Below, piece after piece: positions 1-9,063 of a DNA stretch of 64,000 nucleotides (within the stretch, counting starts at the first letter, position 1; the number at the start of each line of letters is the position of its first letter). Under the pieces are notes generated by a model. That model was not told the origin of the DNA. It saw nothing but the letters and a program-made list of their open reading frames with translations, and made no database searches. Both the position numbers and the translations under genes were made by a program. The DNA is taken from contig JBMOMN010000006.1 of assembly GCA_049324115.1 (NCBI GenBank), positions 1-64,000 on the forward strand, written 5' to 3'. Source of the DNA: UBA5796 sp040752455. GTDB lineage: Bacteria > Chloroflexota > Anaerolineae > Anaerolineales > Villigracilaceae.

Positions 1-24
1 AGATTTTCCTTCGTTGACTTGGTG

Positions 25-146
25 TTCCTTCGTGTTTCAAAAGGTTTTCCCGTCAAAAACGGGAGGGCCACCTTTTAAAATCTCGGTGCTCTCAGTGCGC
101 TCTGTGGTAAACGGGTTTCCACCCCACTTAATCCTGAAGAGCCATT
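25..146. repeat. dispersed 122-bp repeat, copy 1, at the 3' end of the DUF4012 gene
   Basis: This copy matches 6937-7059 in the same orientation with about three mismatches and one 1-base indel. It contains nested inverted repeats: CCCGT-CAAAA-ACGGG in the centre, flanked by AAAAGG and CCTTTT. Its right edge falls on the stop codon of the DUF4012 gene, and the second copy lies 60 bp past the stop of another minus-strand gene. It may therefore serve as a transcript end or 3' stability element. Confidence 0.85.
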
Positions 147-2701
147 TAGGGTAAAGTGTAAACGACCGTGACGAAAACGTCGGTACGGAGATCGGTTTCG
201 AGATAAACGTCACCGGCTTCGACGAGCGCGCCGGGACTCGTCTCGACGACCTGCGCCCCGGGCGGCAAATGGATGCGCAGGCTGACGGGCACGGCGCGCG
301 TCCCAGGCTGTTTCTGGACCTTGAGCGAATAGGTCCTTTCGCCGGTTTCCGGGTCGGTGGCAATGATTCCGGCTGGTAATGCAAAGCGGAATCCGGTGGC
401 GAGCGTTTGCCCGCCCTGGACCACCAGCAGGGTCCCGTAACCGCGCACGCCGGTGATCTCTTCGTCCAGCAAATCCACACGGGCAGGGACGGCCCGGTTC
501 CTGACCATCCACCCGGCGGGGATGGCATGGGGGGCCGCTTCGAGCAGGCGCGCCTCAGCGTGGACGTAAACCCGAAGGTAATCCACGTAGCAGCGGTCAA
601 TGGGATACCAGTAATCCGGGAGGAAGACGTTTTTGGCCGCCTGGCCGCACAGAGCACCCCCGGGGGCGCGGTTTTCGTGGGAGACGGTCAGGGAACCGGT
701 CGGGTAGGGGTCCCCGGCCAAATTGATTTCATACGTGATCGTTTGTTCCATGACCGCATTCGTCTTGGAATATCCCACGTTGGAATCCACCACCATCAGG
801 AAATCGCCCGGTCCCGCCCGCACCGCGCCGTCCCATCTGCGCCGGGAGATGACTTCGGTCACGACAGGGTCGTCGAACTGGAGCAGGATGTGGCGCTCGT
901 CCAAAGCCTGGACCACCGTCCGGGCTATAAGCTCCCAGTCCAGGCTCGCGCCGGAGAGCAGCCTTTCCAGGATGGCAGCCGCCATATTGCCGATAAAGGC
1001 TTTGCGGTCCCATTCGGCTAACTTCGTCCCGTCAGGGGGGATCTTGGCTTCGCGCATGAAGGCGACCACGTTGTCCGCGCTGATCGGGTCCGGCACGCCT
1101 TCGACCGTGACCGGCCCCATGGCCCGCAGGAGATAGATCAGCGCTTGCTGGTCCATGGCGATCACGCCGTCTACGGAATGGTTGCTGGTGAAGGCGTACA
1201 GGAACTCGGCCATGGAGGCCGAGGTGGGATAATCCGTGAACCAGTTGGCGTCCCGCACCAGCATGACGGGGATGTCCATGTACTGGGCCATCTGCCAGGG
1301 CGCGGACGGGTAGGCTTTCGTCCAGTCTTCGATGGAGGTCGAATCCTCGAAACGGACGCTCAAAACCTGCCCGTCTTTGACGACGAAACTGCCGAACGAA
1401 GTGATGAACCCTCCTGTCGAACGAAGTTCATCTTCGTTCTGCACCAGGAGCATGTAAGTCTTGGGGCCGCCCTCGCCGGCGCCCAGCAGTTGGGGCAGCG
1501 CCAGGGCCATGGCCAGGCTGTCATCCATCAGGGAGAGCAAGGGGTCCAATGGCTCGAGGAGCGCCTGCGTCTGCGGCGAGAGCTTCCCGAATTCGATGCC
1601 GGAGCGGGCCGCCAGGGCCTGGTCGAGTTCCCGGCGGGCCTGCAACAAATCCGGCCGGGCCTCGATCAGCGCCTGGGTCAATTCCAGGGGATCGAGGGGA
1701 TCGGAGCCGGAGCGCAGCCGCCGTAAAACGGGACCCGCTCCGATGTAGGAAGCGCGGGCCGAAGCTGCGGCGTGGTCCGCCATTTCGAGCAAACCGGACG
1801 AGGCGGCCAGGTCCGGCCCATAAAGCGGGAGCCAGCCCAGGGCGGGTCCGATGATCCGCAGCGCAGGGGAGGCTTCGGCGCGCAGGGCGCTCACATCCTG
1901 GCTGAATTCGTCCAGCAGCGGGCCGGCCTGGTCCAGTTGGTCGAGGCCCGGGGAACCCGAAACGAGAGCCTGGAGCTGGTCCGTGTCCCCGCGCACTTCG
2001 GCGGCCAGCCGGTAAACCTTCCAGGTTTTGATCCCGGCCAGCACGGCAAGCATCAGGAGGGCGGCGAAGGCCGTCCAGCGGATGGCCGGCGCCGGGCGGG
2101 AACGGGTGCGCGGGTCGCCGTCCGGCCGGGCAGGCGGGGCATCCGGGTCGAGGAGCGCCGACGGCTGCGAAAGGGACAGGCTCAAATGCTTTTCCCGCTC
2201 CAGCAGCAGGCGGGTGAAGCGCTCGATCCCTTTGCGGTGCCAGTCGCTGATGGTGCTGTTGGGGGCGACTTCCAACTCGTCGCTTACCAGGCGGTAGCGA
2301 GCAGCCTCCCGCTCCGGCAGGTCCCCGTCCAGGAAGGAACGCACGGCCTGGTCAATCCGGCCCCAGGCGTCCCGCAAGCTGGCCGGGGAAGGCGCGCCGA
2401 ACAGGAACGGCGCAAAATATTGCGAAGCCAGGATGCCGAATTCCCCCCAGCGGGTGTCGAGCCGTTTTCCCCGTCTTGGCGGCGACCCCGGCATGAATTC
2501 CCGGAAAAGTCGGCTGACCGCGAAGGCCAGCCGCTGGCCGGGACTCTTATCCTTGAGAGTCCCGTCTTCGGCGACGGCAGCCTGGACGAACAGGCTCCCG
2601 GTCCAGGGATGCGCGTCCAGGCGTTCGGGGGAAAGCAGGTTTTCGAGGATCTGCCTGACCAAATCCGACCGCGATTCCGGGGACATATTGTGTTTCGTCA
2701 C
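146..2701 (-). CDS. DUF4012 membrane protein of a polysaccharide cluster
   Basis: An 851-aa protein. About 205 N-terminal residues of unknown fold are followed by one membrane helix at about 209-227. A long extracytoplasmic part then holds the DUF4012 core, recognisable near residues 410-450 by the STGGFITSFGSF block followed by a conserved VKDG turn. DUF4012 proteins are common in exopolysaccharide clusters of Gram-positives and Chloroflexota; their biochemical role is not established. It is the last gene of a minus-strand run after the phosphatase (12-bp gap), so it is probably co-transcribed with the kinase/phosphatase pair. The listed start is GTG; an in-frame ATG at 2686 is an alternative and neither has a clear ribosome-binding site. 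Confidence 0.85.
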   Translation of the reverse strand: MTKHNMSPESRSDLVRQILENLLSPERLDAHPWTGSLFVQAAVAEDGTLKDKSPGQRLAFAVSRLFREFMPGSPPRRGKRLDTRWGEFGILASQYFAPFLFGAPSPASLRDAWGRIDQAVRSFLDGDLPEREAARYRLVSDELEVAPNSTISDWHRKGIERFTRLLLEREKHLSLSLSQPSALLDPDAPPARPDGDPRTRSRPAPAIRWTAFAALLMLAVLAGIKTWKVYRLAAEVRGDTDQLQALVSGSPGLDQLDQAGPLLDEFSQDVSALRAEASPALRIIGPALGWLPLYGPDLAASSGLLEMADHAAASARASYIGAGPVLRRLRSGSDPLDPLELTQALIEARPDLLQARRELDQALAARSGIEFGKLSPQTQALLEPLDPLLSLMDDSLAMALALPQLLGAGEGGPKTYMLLVQNEDELRSTGGFITSFGSFVVKDGQVLSVRFEDSTSIEDWTKAYPSAPWQMAQYMDIPVMLVRDANWFTDYPTSASMAEFLYAFTSNHSVDGVIAMDQQALIYLLRAMGPVTVEGVPDPISADNVVAFMREAKIPPDGTKLAEWDRKAFIGNMAAAILERLLSGASLDWELIARTVVQALDERHILLQFDDPVVTEVISRRRWDGAVRAGPGDFLMVVDSNVGYSKTNAVMEQTITYEINLAGDPYPTGSLTVSHENRAPGGALCGQAAKNVFLPDYWYPIDRCYVDYLRVYVHAEARLLEAAPHAIPAGWMVRNRAVPARVDLLDEEITGVRGYGTLLVVQGGQTLATGFRFALPAGIIATDPETGERTYSLKVQKQPGTRAVPVSLRIHLPPGAQVVETSPGALVEAGDVYLETDLRTDVFVTVVYTLP

Positions 2702-2713
2702 GAACAGGGAGGG

Positions 2714-3190
2714 TTATCGGGCAAGCGACCGGGCCAGCCGGATGATCCTGGCGGAGCCGTTGCAGATCAGCGTCTTCAGTTCCCGCGCCACTTCATTGGG
2801 GTCTGTGTCCGGTTTTACCGGGTCGGGGATATCGTAGGGGATGCCCTCGACGATTGCGGCAAGCAAGTGGATCCTGTCCTGCATGGAGGGGAACTCGTTC
2901 TCCAGGGCTTCCTTGTGCCCGGCCTCCATCACGATGCACAGGTCGAAGCCGGAGAGCAGGTCGAAGTCAACCTGGCGGGTACGGTGGTTTTCGAGTCCCC
3001 GCAGGCCAAGCTCCCTGGCGGCCCGGACCACGAACTGGGTCGCCGGGATCCCGGGCGGGGTCCAGGTCCCGGCGCTTTCCACGCGCCAATCGCCCTCCGG
3101 CCGGCTCAATTCAAACTGCTGTAAAAGCAGCCCGGCCGCAAGCGGGGAGCGGAACTGGTTGGCGGTGCAAACGAACAATACAGACGGCAT
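2714..3190 (-). CDS. low-molecular-weight protein tyrosine phosphatase (Wzb-like)
   Basis: A 158-aa protein, the usual length of the family. The P-loop C8-X5-R14 reads CTANQFRS; the family consensus is CxGNxCRS, so the second cysteine is replaced by Phe. The general-acid Asp is D123 in the IPDP motif. Such phosphatases dephosphorylate the tyrosine-rich tail of the partner BY-kinase, which is encoded directly upstream (58-bp gap). AGGAC lies 5 bp before the ATG. It is likely cytoplasmic and part of the polymer-length control circuit with the 3249-5084 kinase. Confidence 0.9.
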   Translation of the reverse strand: MPSVLFVCTANQFRSPLAAGLLLQQFELSRPEGDWRVESAGTWTPPGIPATQFVVRAARELGLRGLENHRTRQVDFDLLSGFDLCIVMEAGHKEALENEFPSMQDRIHLLAAIVEGIPYDIPDPVKPDTDPNEVARELKTLICNGSARIIRLARSLAR

Positions 3191-3248
3191 GTTGTCCTAT
3201 ACCCTGGGCAGGGGTTCGAGACCCCGGCCTGGCACGGCGGATCGCAAC

Positions 3249-5084
3249 TCAGCTTTCTCCTGTCGGGGCGCTTTCCGGCTCGGCTTCCAGGGCGGGCTGG
3301 GCCTGATAATTGCGGTAGTGGTACGGCGAATAATGTTTGTATCCGCCGTAATAACTGGAACGGTTTTGAGGGATGCGGTTGAACACCACCCCGACCACGT
3401 TCGCGCCGGCCCGTTTGAGTTGCTCCACCGTAGCCCGGAGTTCGTCTTCACGGGTATGGCCCGGACGCACCACAAGCAAGACGCCATCCACCTTGGCAGA
3501 CAGAACCTGGGCATCGGCCACGATCGCGGGAGGGCTGTCCAGGACCACCACGTCTCCAGACTTCTTCAGGGCGGCCAGGACCTTGTCCATCTTGTCCGAG
3601 GCGAGCAGTTCGGTCGGGTTGGGCGGCAGGCTGCCGGTGGTCACAATGGAAACGCTCCGGCCTTCGTCCAGGGAATGGGTCACTTCGCCAAGTTTCAAAC
3701 GGCCGCGGAACACGTCGGTCAGGCCGACGCGGTTGGTCAGGTCGAAAAAGCTGTGCAAGGTCGGGCGGCGCAAGTCGGCGTCTACCAAGGTCACGCGCTT
3801 GCCGGTCTGGGCGATGATGCCGGCCAGGTTGAACGCCACCGTGGATTTCCCTTCACCGGGACCGGCGCTGGTGACCAGGAGCACGTTCAATGGATGGCTG
3901 ATCCCGGAGAATTCAAGGTTGGAGCGCAGGGAGCGGAAGGCTTCGGCAACCGGCGAACGGGGCTGGTCGGCCACGCTCAAGTCGCCCTGTTTTCGTCCTG
4001 CGGCGGGCACTTCGGAAATATAGCCGAGGACGCTGAGTCCGAGTTTGTTCTCGATGTCTTCGGGCGTCTTGACGGTATCGTCGAGGAATTCGAGCAGGAA
4101 CATCAGGCCAATGGCGATGATCAGGAAAGCCGCACCGCCCAGGGTCGTGTTGAGCAGCGGGCGCGGGCGGATGGGGTCCTCTGCTACAAGCGCCGGGCTG
4201 ACCTGGACCACGTTGGGCGTGTTCTGCATCCGGGCCATACGCACGCTTTCGAGGTTGCCAAGCAGGTTCAGGTAAAGCTGCTGGTAGAGGTTGTAGCTTT
4301 TTTCAAGGCGAGTCACCTGTTCGTTATCCTCCCGGACCTTACCCGTAACGATCAGGGTCGTGTACGCGCCCTGGTAGGATAACAGCAAGGATTGGAGTTG
4401 TTCGATACGAAGGGTTCTTTCGCCGGACTCTTCCGTCTCGTTTTCCAGCGCAAGCAGTTCCTGTTCCGTTGCGTCCATCCGGGCCTGGATCTCATCAAGC
4501 TGGGACTTGAGAGCCTCGGCGTTGGCCTGTTCGAGCTGGTCTTGCAGGCTGTTGAGTTGTTTCTCCATTTCGGCGATCTGCGCTGTCAGGCTGGCTTCGC
4601 TTTCGGCGTAACGCCCCGCCTGCAAGACTTCGTTCTGCTCGATCAGCACCTGCACCAGGGTTTCGGCGATCAAGGCTGCGCGCTGCCGGTCGGTATCCCG
4701 GATGGCCAGGTTGATGATCTGGGTGTTGGGGACCAGGCTGGCGTCAATCAGATCCTTCTCGGGGTCAATCTCGTACCCCACCCGTTCCGAGACCATGTTC
4801 AGCACCGCCTCCATGGTCAGGAATTGCACATAGGTTTCGGCGGTTTGCTGGAGACTTATCGCACTCGCAATATCGGCGGGGGTGTCCTGGGTCGGGCGCG
4901 TCACCAACACCCTGGTGGAGGCCTCATAGACCGGCTGCTGGAAATAGCTGAACAAAGCCCCCGCTCCCAGCCCCAGCCCCAGGCCCAAGACCAGCAGCCA
5001 GAACCTTCGCCGGACCAGGTCGAACAGACGTTTAGGATCACTCAATTCCAGGGTTTCGAGTTCCGAAACGCGGGTATTTTCCAT
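3249..5084 (-). CDS. Wzz-type chain-length protein fused to a BY tyrosine autokinase (Wzc/CapAB-like)
   Basis: A 611-aa one-piece protein. TM1 is at about 28-48, an extracytoplasmic coiled-coil region (about 150-270) rich in Gln/Glu/Leu follows, and TM2 is at about 313-335. A cytoplasmic P-loop kinase comes last. Walker A is SAGPGEGKST (406-415), Walker A' is LVDADLRRP (433-441) and Walker B is VVLDSPP near 515. The C-terminal tail near 580-597 carries seven tyrosines, the expected autophosphorylation cluster. All catalytic motifs are intact, unlike the cluster 2 homologue at 39432. GGAGATCAA precedes the ATG. It is expected to control polymer length and export with the polymerase. Confidence 0.95.
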   Translation of the reverse strand: MENTRVSELETLELSDPKRLFDLVRRRFWLLVLGLGLGLGAGALFSYFQQPVYEASTRVLVTRPTQDTPADIASAISLQQTAETYVQFLTMEAVLNMVSERVGYEIDPEKDLIDASLVPNTQIINLAIRDTDRQRAALIAETLVQVLIEQNEVLQAGRYAESEASLTAQIAEMEKQLNSLQDQLEQANAEALKSQLDEIQARMDATEQELLALENETEESGERTLRIEQLQSLLLSYQGAYTTLIVTGKVREDNEQVTRLEKSYNLYQQLYLNLLGNLESVRMARMQNTPNVVQVSPALVAEDPIRPRPLLNTTLGGAAFLIIAIGLMFLLEFLDDTVKTPEDIENKLGLSVLGYISEVPAAGRKQGDLSVADQPRSPVAEAFRSLRSNLEFSGISHPLNVLLVTSAGPGEGKSTVAFNLAGIIAQTGKRVTLVDADLRRPTLHSFFDLTNRVGLTDVFRGRLKLGEVTHSLDEGRSVSIVTTGSLPPNPTELLASDKMDKVLAALKKSGDVVVLDSPPAIVADAQVLSAKVDGVLLVVRPGHTREDELRATVEQLKRAGANVVGVVFNRIPQNRSSYYGGYKHYSPYHYRNYQAQPALEAEPESAPTGES

Positions 5085-5186
5085 TTGATCTCCACTTCTG
5101 GATCAGGGTGCATTGTGCCAAACCGTCTGGAGAAGCGCCCAAAACTGCATTTTGCAAGATGCAAGATGTAATTTCGGATCGGCTCA

Positions 5187-6458
5187 TCAGGATTGCGTAC
5201 TTGGAGTTATATCATATTGAGCCTGGATTTTACCAGACGCCAGGATGTGGAGTTCATTCATGAACCCAGCCAGGATAACCTTCTGCTCCAACCGCTGGGT
5301 GGCATATTGGCGGCCCAAACGCCCCAACTGTTTGCGCCAGGCGGTATCGCCTGCCAGGGTCTTGATCGTTTCAGACAGGGTTCGCGAATCTTGCGGGGGC
5401 ACTACTATCCCAATCTGGCTGACCACCAGGTTCAGTTCGGTGCCCTGGAGGGCGGTGGCGATGACGGCTTTGCCGCTGGACAACATGCCGGTCAGCTTGG
5501 AGGGCATGACCAGGTCGGCGGCATCCGCCAATTGCGGCAGGACGTGGATGTCGGCCGCGTTCAGGAGGGCGTTCAACCGCTCGAACGGCTGGACCGGCAA
5601 AAAGCGGACGTTGGGCAGCCCTTCGGCCTCGGCTTCCAGTTTCGAGCGGACAGGCCCGTCTCCGCACAGGACGAACTGGATGTGTGGCTGGTCCTGCATG
5701 TGACGGGCCGCGTCCACCAGATATTCCAGCCCCTGTTTCCGGCCCATCGAGCCGGAGTAGAGAACTGCTGTTTGCTCAGGAGTCAGGCCCAATTCCTCGC
5801 GTACCGGGTTGCACTCGTCCGTCATGGGATAGATGCGGGTGGTGTCCACCCAGTTGGGGAACATGACGATCTTGTGGTCCGGCACGCCCTTGCGCTGCAA
5901 ATGGGACAACATGCGCCCGGAGATGGATGAGACCCGGTCGAAGTTGCGCAACAGCAGGCGTTCGAACTGCATCGCCAGGCCGGACAGGTAACGCCCCATG
6001 GGGAGCAGCCCCAATTTCAAGGCGACTTCAAGCTCGAAATCCTGGATGTGGAGCCAGGCTTTGGCCCCGATCAGGCGGGCAAAAGCCAGGGCAAACGGGG
6101 CATTCAACAGCGAAGGGGCGATGCTCAAAACGGTGTCCGGCTTCCAGGCCAACTGGGCGAACAACACGGGCAGGCTGGAGAACACGAAGCTCAGGAAGTG
6201 GACGAGACGGGTGAGACCGTTCAGGTTATCGGGCACCCACACCGGGCAGCGCAGGACGTCCACGCCTCGCCAGGTCTCCCTCCGGTAGCTCCGGCCGGAA
6301 TATCCGGGCTGGACCTTCCAGTGGGGGTAAAAAGGCGGCGTGGTGATCACGCGCACCTCGTGTCCCTGGCTGGCGAGGTAGGCTGCCATCTCACCGGTAT
6401 ATTTGCCGATACCGGTCGGTTCAGGATAAAAATGCAGGCCGTAGATCAGGATACGCAT
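5187..6458 (-). CDS. WcaI-like family 4 glycosyltransferase
   Basis: A 423-aa GT-B protein. The N-terminus MRILIYGLHFYPEPTGIGKY and the PPFYPHWK block are typical of the colanic-acid WcaI group. The C-terminal half has the nucleotide-sugar binding region with LYSGSMGRKQGLEYLVDA. It probably transfers one sugar to the lipid-linked repeat unit at the cytoplasmic face. The exact donor cannot be read from sequence. It is the first gene of the block with the kinase (102-bp gap downstream). Upstream lies a 661-bp gap filled with repeats, so the block probably has its own promoter. Confidence 0.88.
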   Translation of the reverse strand: MRILIYGLHFYPEPTGIGKYTGEMAAYLASQGHEVRVITTPPFYPHWKVQPGYSGRSYRRETWRGVDVLRCPVWVPDNLNGLTRLVHFLSFVFSSLPVLFAQLAWKPDTVLSIAPSLLNAPFALAFARLIGAKAWLHIQDFELEVALKLGLLPMGRYLSGLAMQFERLLLRNFDRVSSISGRMLSHLQRKGVPDHKIVMFPNWVDTTRIYPMTDECNPVREELGLTPEQTAVLYSGSMGRKQGLEYLVDAARHMQDQPHIQFVLCGDGPVRSKLEAEAEGLPNVRFLPVQPFERLNALLNAADIHVLPQLADAADLVMPSKLTGMLSSGKAVIATALQGTELNLVVSQIGIVVPPQDSRTLSETIKTLAGDTAWRKQLGRLGRQYATQRLEQKVILAGFMNELHILASGKIQAQYDITPSTQS

Positions 6459-6936
6459 GGTTCACCAGTCCAATCGAGGCGGTCATTCACTCCGGGAATG
6501 ACCTGGGCCAATGCTGCTCAAGTCAATTAAATGCTTACCTGTCCGAGCATTGCGCTGCAACACCGGCGGGTTTATGGATATTGACTTGGATTTGCGGGTG
6601 GGTTATGAATTTGCAGGGTATACGCTAATCATCTACCCCTCTTAGAATATCTTTTTTCGGTCTTTTTGGTAAGCGTAATAAGTTGGGGTTTTTTGAATGC
6701 AGTATCAGGGATATTTCACTTAAGGTTTCAGGCTTTTGCACGTAATAATTACGCGCGCAAGGCGGCTAATTAAAAGGCTCTCTGGTATTTGGTGGGGTCG
6801 CCCATTTATTCACCAGTGAGATCACAGAGTCTACAGAGAAAACCTTTTAGGCTCTTCCGTAACAAACGGGAAAGAGCCTAAACACAAAGTCACACGAAGG
6901 CTCTCAAAGGGAAAAAAGCGCCTTGCCGTAAAGATT
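6459..6936. other. gene-free stretch with degenerate repeats
   Basis: No ORF with coding character was found. At about 6839-6880 there is a hairpin (TTTAGGCTCTT/AAGAGCCTAAA around CCGTAACAAACGGG) that resembles a diverged, rearranged copy of the 122-bp repeat. The stretch 6670-6723 matches 23580-23634 near the truncated transposase (see the separate entries). The left part should hold the promoter of the wcaI-like gene, but no convincing -35/-10 pair was recognised. Confidence 0.6.
6670..6723. repeat. solo copy of a sequence also found upstream of the truncated transposase
   Basis: This stretch begins GTAAGCGTAA, then 4 nt, then TTGGGGTTTTTT, and ends with GGATATTTCACTTA. The segment at 23580-23634 has the same start and a similar end (GGCTATTTACGTTA). 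The middle has diverged. This suggests two remnants of one mobile-element end. Confidence 0.5.
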
Positions 6937-7059
6937 TTCCTTCGTGTTTCAAAAGGTTTTCCCGTCAAAAACGGGAGAGCCACCTTTTAAAATCTCGGCG
7001 CTCTCTGTGCGCTCTGTGGTAAAACGGGTTTCCACCCCACTTAATCCTGAAGAGCCATT
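6937..7059. repeat. dispersed 122-bp repeat, copy 2
   Basis: Direct repeat of 25-146, about 97 percent identical by eye, with the same nested inverted repeats. The two copies bracket the wcaI-kinase-phosphatase-DUF4012 block. They could therefore mediate its deletion or duplication by recombination. This copy lies just downstream of the stop codon of the SGNH gene, as copy 1 does for the DUF4012 gene. Confidence 0.85.
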
Positions 7060-7119
7060 AATAAAGAGGACGATTTCCACATCCCAAGAAATCATCCTCT
7101 TCGGTTGCAGTGGCGCAGG

Positions 7120-8400
7120 TCAGGGATTGACCGCGAACGCCATGATCGTAACGGGAAGCGCCGCAACCCTGATGTGAAGCGTATGCGTGCCGCCCGTCTC
7201 ATTCCCGGATATCAGGACCATATCCCGGCGGGTGAAGGGGGCGCTCAAACTGTAAGTTTTGGCGGGACCATCGTCCACCCAGGCTTCGAATGCGCCGCCT
7301 TGAACCGTCTGGATGATGCTCAGCCCGATATATTGGCCTGTAAACGTATAGTCCAGGGTTGCGCCCGGAGCTGCCGCGCTCAACTGGCTGACGAACGCAC
7401 GCGGGTAATCGCTCGGCGTTTTATAAACCCACTCCCCGGAGGGCCAGACCGCGGCGCTCGTATCAATCAATTGGCCGTTCTCCACAGGAGCGGGATGCAG
7501 CGGCGCAGGCAAATTGTCGAAGGCCGGCAATGGGGTGGATACTTCCCTGGCGTATTGCAGAACCGCAATAATTTTGTCCACGATGAACTGGTGGCCGGTA
7601 TCGTTTGGATGGACGTTATCGGACGTCAACGGATTCGAGCCTCCGGTCCAGGTGGCCTGCCCGCTGTTGATGTAATCCACCATATCCTTGCCGGGGTTGA
7701 CGTAGAGCACATCGTTCACTCCCGGAACCGTGTAATGGTCGGCGATCTCGTGATGGAGCAGGACGATTTCCGGCAGACTGCCTCCGCCATAGGCGTCAGC
7801 CATCTTTGCCGTAGCCAGGTCTACGAAAACGATCTCCATATTGGGGTTCGCCAGGTATAGCCGCCGGACGATCCCCTCGGTGTATTTCAAATAATCATCC
7901 CGGTTCGAGGCGTTGGCGCCGCCATCGTTCACCGCGAATTCGATGAAAACGAGGTCCGCCTGCCCAACGTCACGGTACGCCCGAAAGGCTCCGAAAAGGG
8001 AACCCGTCCCGCTTGTCCCGCCGTTGAGCGAGGTGATCTCCGCCGCGGGGAATTCTTCCTTGAACCATTGTGTGACCAATGCCCGGTAAGACGTCGCGTC
8101 GGGGTTGGATGTCCCATCCCCATTGGTTATTGACCCTCCCAGGAAGCCCAGCGTAATCTTGTTTTCAGCTTCCAGTTTGGCGAATGTGCGGCCCAGATTC
8201 CAGCCGCCGGCAACGGGAGCAGGCGTCGGTGTGACGGTTGGCGTCTGGGGGGTCGGCGTGAGCGTAACGGTCGGCGGGGGGACTGTGGATGTCGGCGGGG
8301 TTGGGATATCCGTTGGGGAGGCCGGGGCGCAGGACAGCAGTCCCAGCCCCAGGACACAAGCCGAAAGGGTCGTCAATAGGCTTCGATTATGGAATTTCAC
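7120..8400 (-). CDS. SGNH/GDSL hydrolase lipoprotein
   Basis: A 426-aa protein starting at a GTG with AGGAG six bases upstream. A longer ATG start would add ten residues in front of the signal peptide without improving it. The signal peptide ends in the lipobox GLLSC, followed by a Thr/Pro linker of about 45 residues. SGNH block I is FLGGSITNGDG with the nucleophile Ser. The catalytic Asp/His pair is in DNVHPNDTGH. A C-terminal beta domain of about 110 residues resembles carbohydrate-binding modules. It is probably an extracytoplasmic esterase removing acetyl groups from the polymer; the substrate is inferred from its position beside two acetyltransferase genes. Confidence 0.85.
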   Translation of the reverse strand: MKFHNRSLLTTLSACVLGLGLLSCAPASPTDIPTPPTSTVPPPTVTLTPTPQTPTVTPTPAPVAGGWNLGRTFAKLEAENKITLGFLGGSITNGDGTSNPDATSYRALVTQWFKEEFPAAEITSLNGGTSGTGSLFGAFRAYRDVGQADLVFIEFAVNDGGANASNRDDYLKYTEGIVRRLYLANPNMEIVFVDLATAKMADAYGGGSLPEIVLLHHEIADHYTVPGVNDVLYVNPGKDMVDYINSGQATWTGGSNPLTSDNVHPNDTGHQFIVDKIIAVLQYAREVSTPLPAFDNLPAPLHPAPVENGQLIDTSAAVWPSGEWVYKTPSDYPRAFVSQLSAAAPGATLDYTFTGQYIGLSIIQTVQGGAFEAWVDDGPAKTYSLSAPFTRRDMVLISGNETGGTHTLHIRVAALPVTIMAFAVNP

Positions 8401-8487
8401 TTCGATCTCCTGTATAGAGTGTGCGGGCAAACTTTACGATTGTCGGCAAAGAGGTCCCTGACGCGAGGGAAATCCCGGCCCATACCT

Positions 8488-9063
8488 TCATCCACCGCCG
8501 CTTTCGGGACTTCGAGCGGCGCGGTCCCTGACGGGAACGGCGGGATTGCCGTAACAGATCTTTCCCGCCGGCAAATCGTGAAACACCGTGCTGCGCGTCC
8601 CGACAACGCAGCCAAAACCGACGGATACCCCGGGCATGATAAACACGTCGCTGGCGATCCAGGCCTGGTCGCCAATGGTGATCGGCAAAGCATAAATATC
8701 ATACGAGGGCTTCGCAAAATCATGACTCCCCGTACACAGGTAGGATCGCTGCGAAATCGCCACATTCGACCCGATTTCGATTTTCCCAAGCGTATAAAGC
8801 TCTACGTGGTCGCCAATCCAGGAATAATCGCCAATAGACAATTTCCACGGATAGGTGACGCGGGCTGTGGGGCGGATGAGAACCTTTTTGCCGATCTTCG
8901 CGCCAAAGAGACGCAAGAGAAAACGCCGCCAACCGTACATGAACTGCGGAGACCAGGCAAACAGGGTGTCCTGGACCAGCCACCACAGTTGAACGGTCAC
9001 GGCGGAGCGACCGCGAAAGTCCGGGGGAAGTTTGAACTGGTCGAGGCGTTGGTAATCGTTCAT
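8488..9063 (-). CDS. WcaF-like hexapeptide acetyltransferase
   Basis: A 191-aa protein starting at the ATG that overlaps the upstream glycosyltransferase stop (ATGA). A longer frame exists but would run into that gene. Left-handed beta-helix repeats run from about residue 55 to 165, with the trimer active-site His in LCTGSHDF and the terminal CYGNPAVPV loop. It resembles WcaF, the colanic-acid acetyltransferase. It probably O-acetylates a sugar of the repeat unit in the cytoplasm using acetyl-CoA. The stop/start overlap argues for translational coupling. Confidence 0.88.
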   Translation of the reverse strand: MNDYQRLDQFKLPPDFRGRSAVTVQLWWLVQDTLFAWSPQFMYGWRRFLLRLFGAKIGKKVLIRPTARVTYPWKLSIGDYSWIGDHVELYTLGKIEIGSNVAISQRSYLCTGSHDFAKPSYDIYALPITIGDQAWIASDVFIMPGVSVGFGCVVGTRSTVFHDLPAGKICYGNPAVPVRDRAARSPESGGG

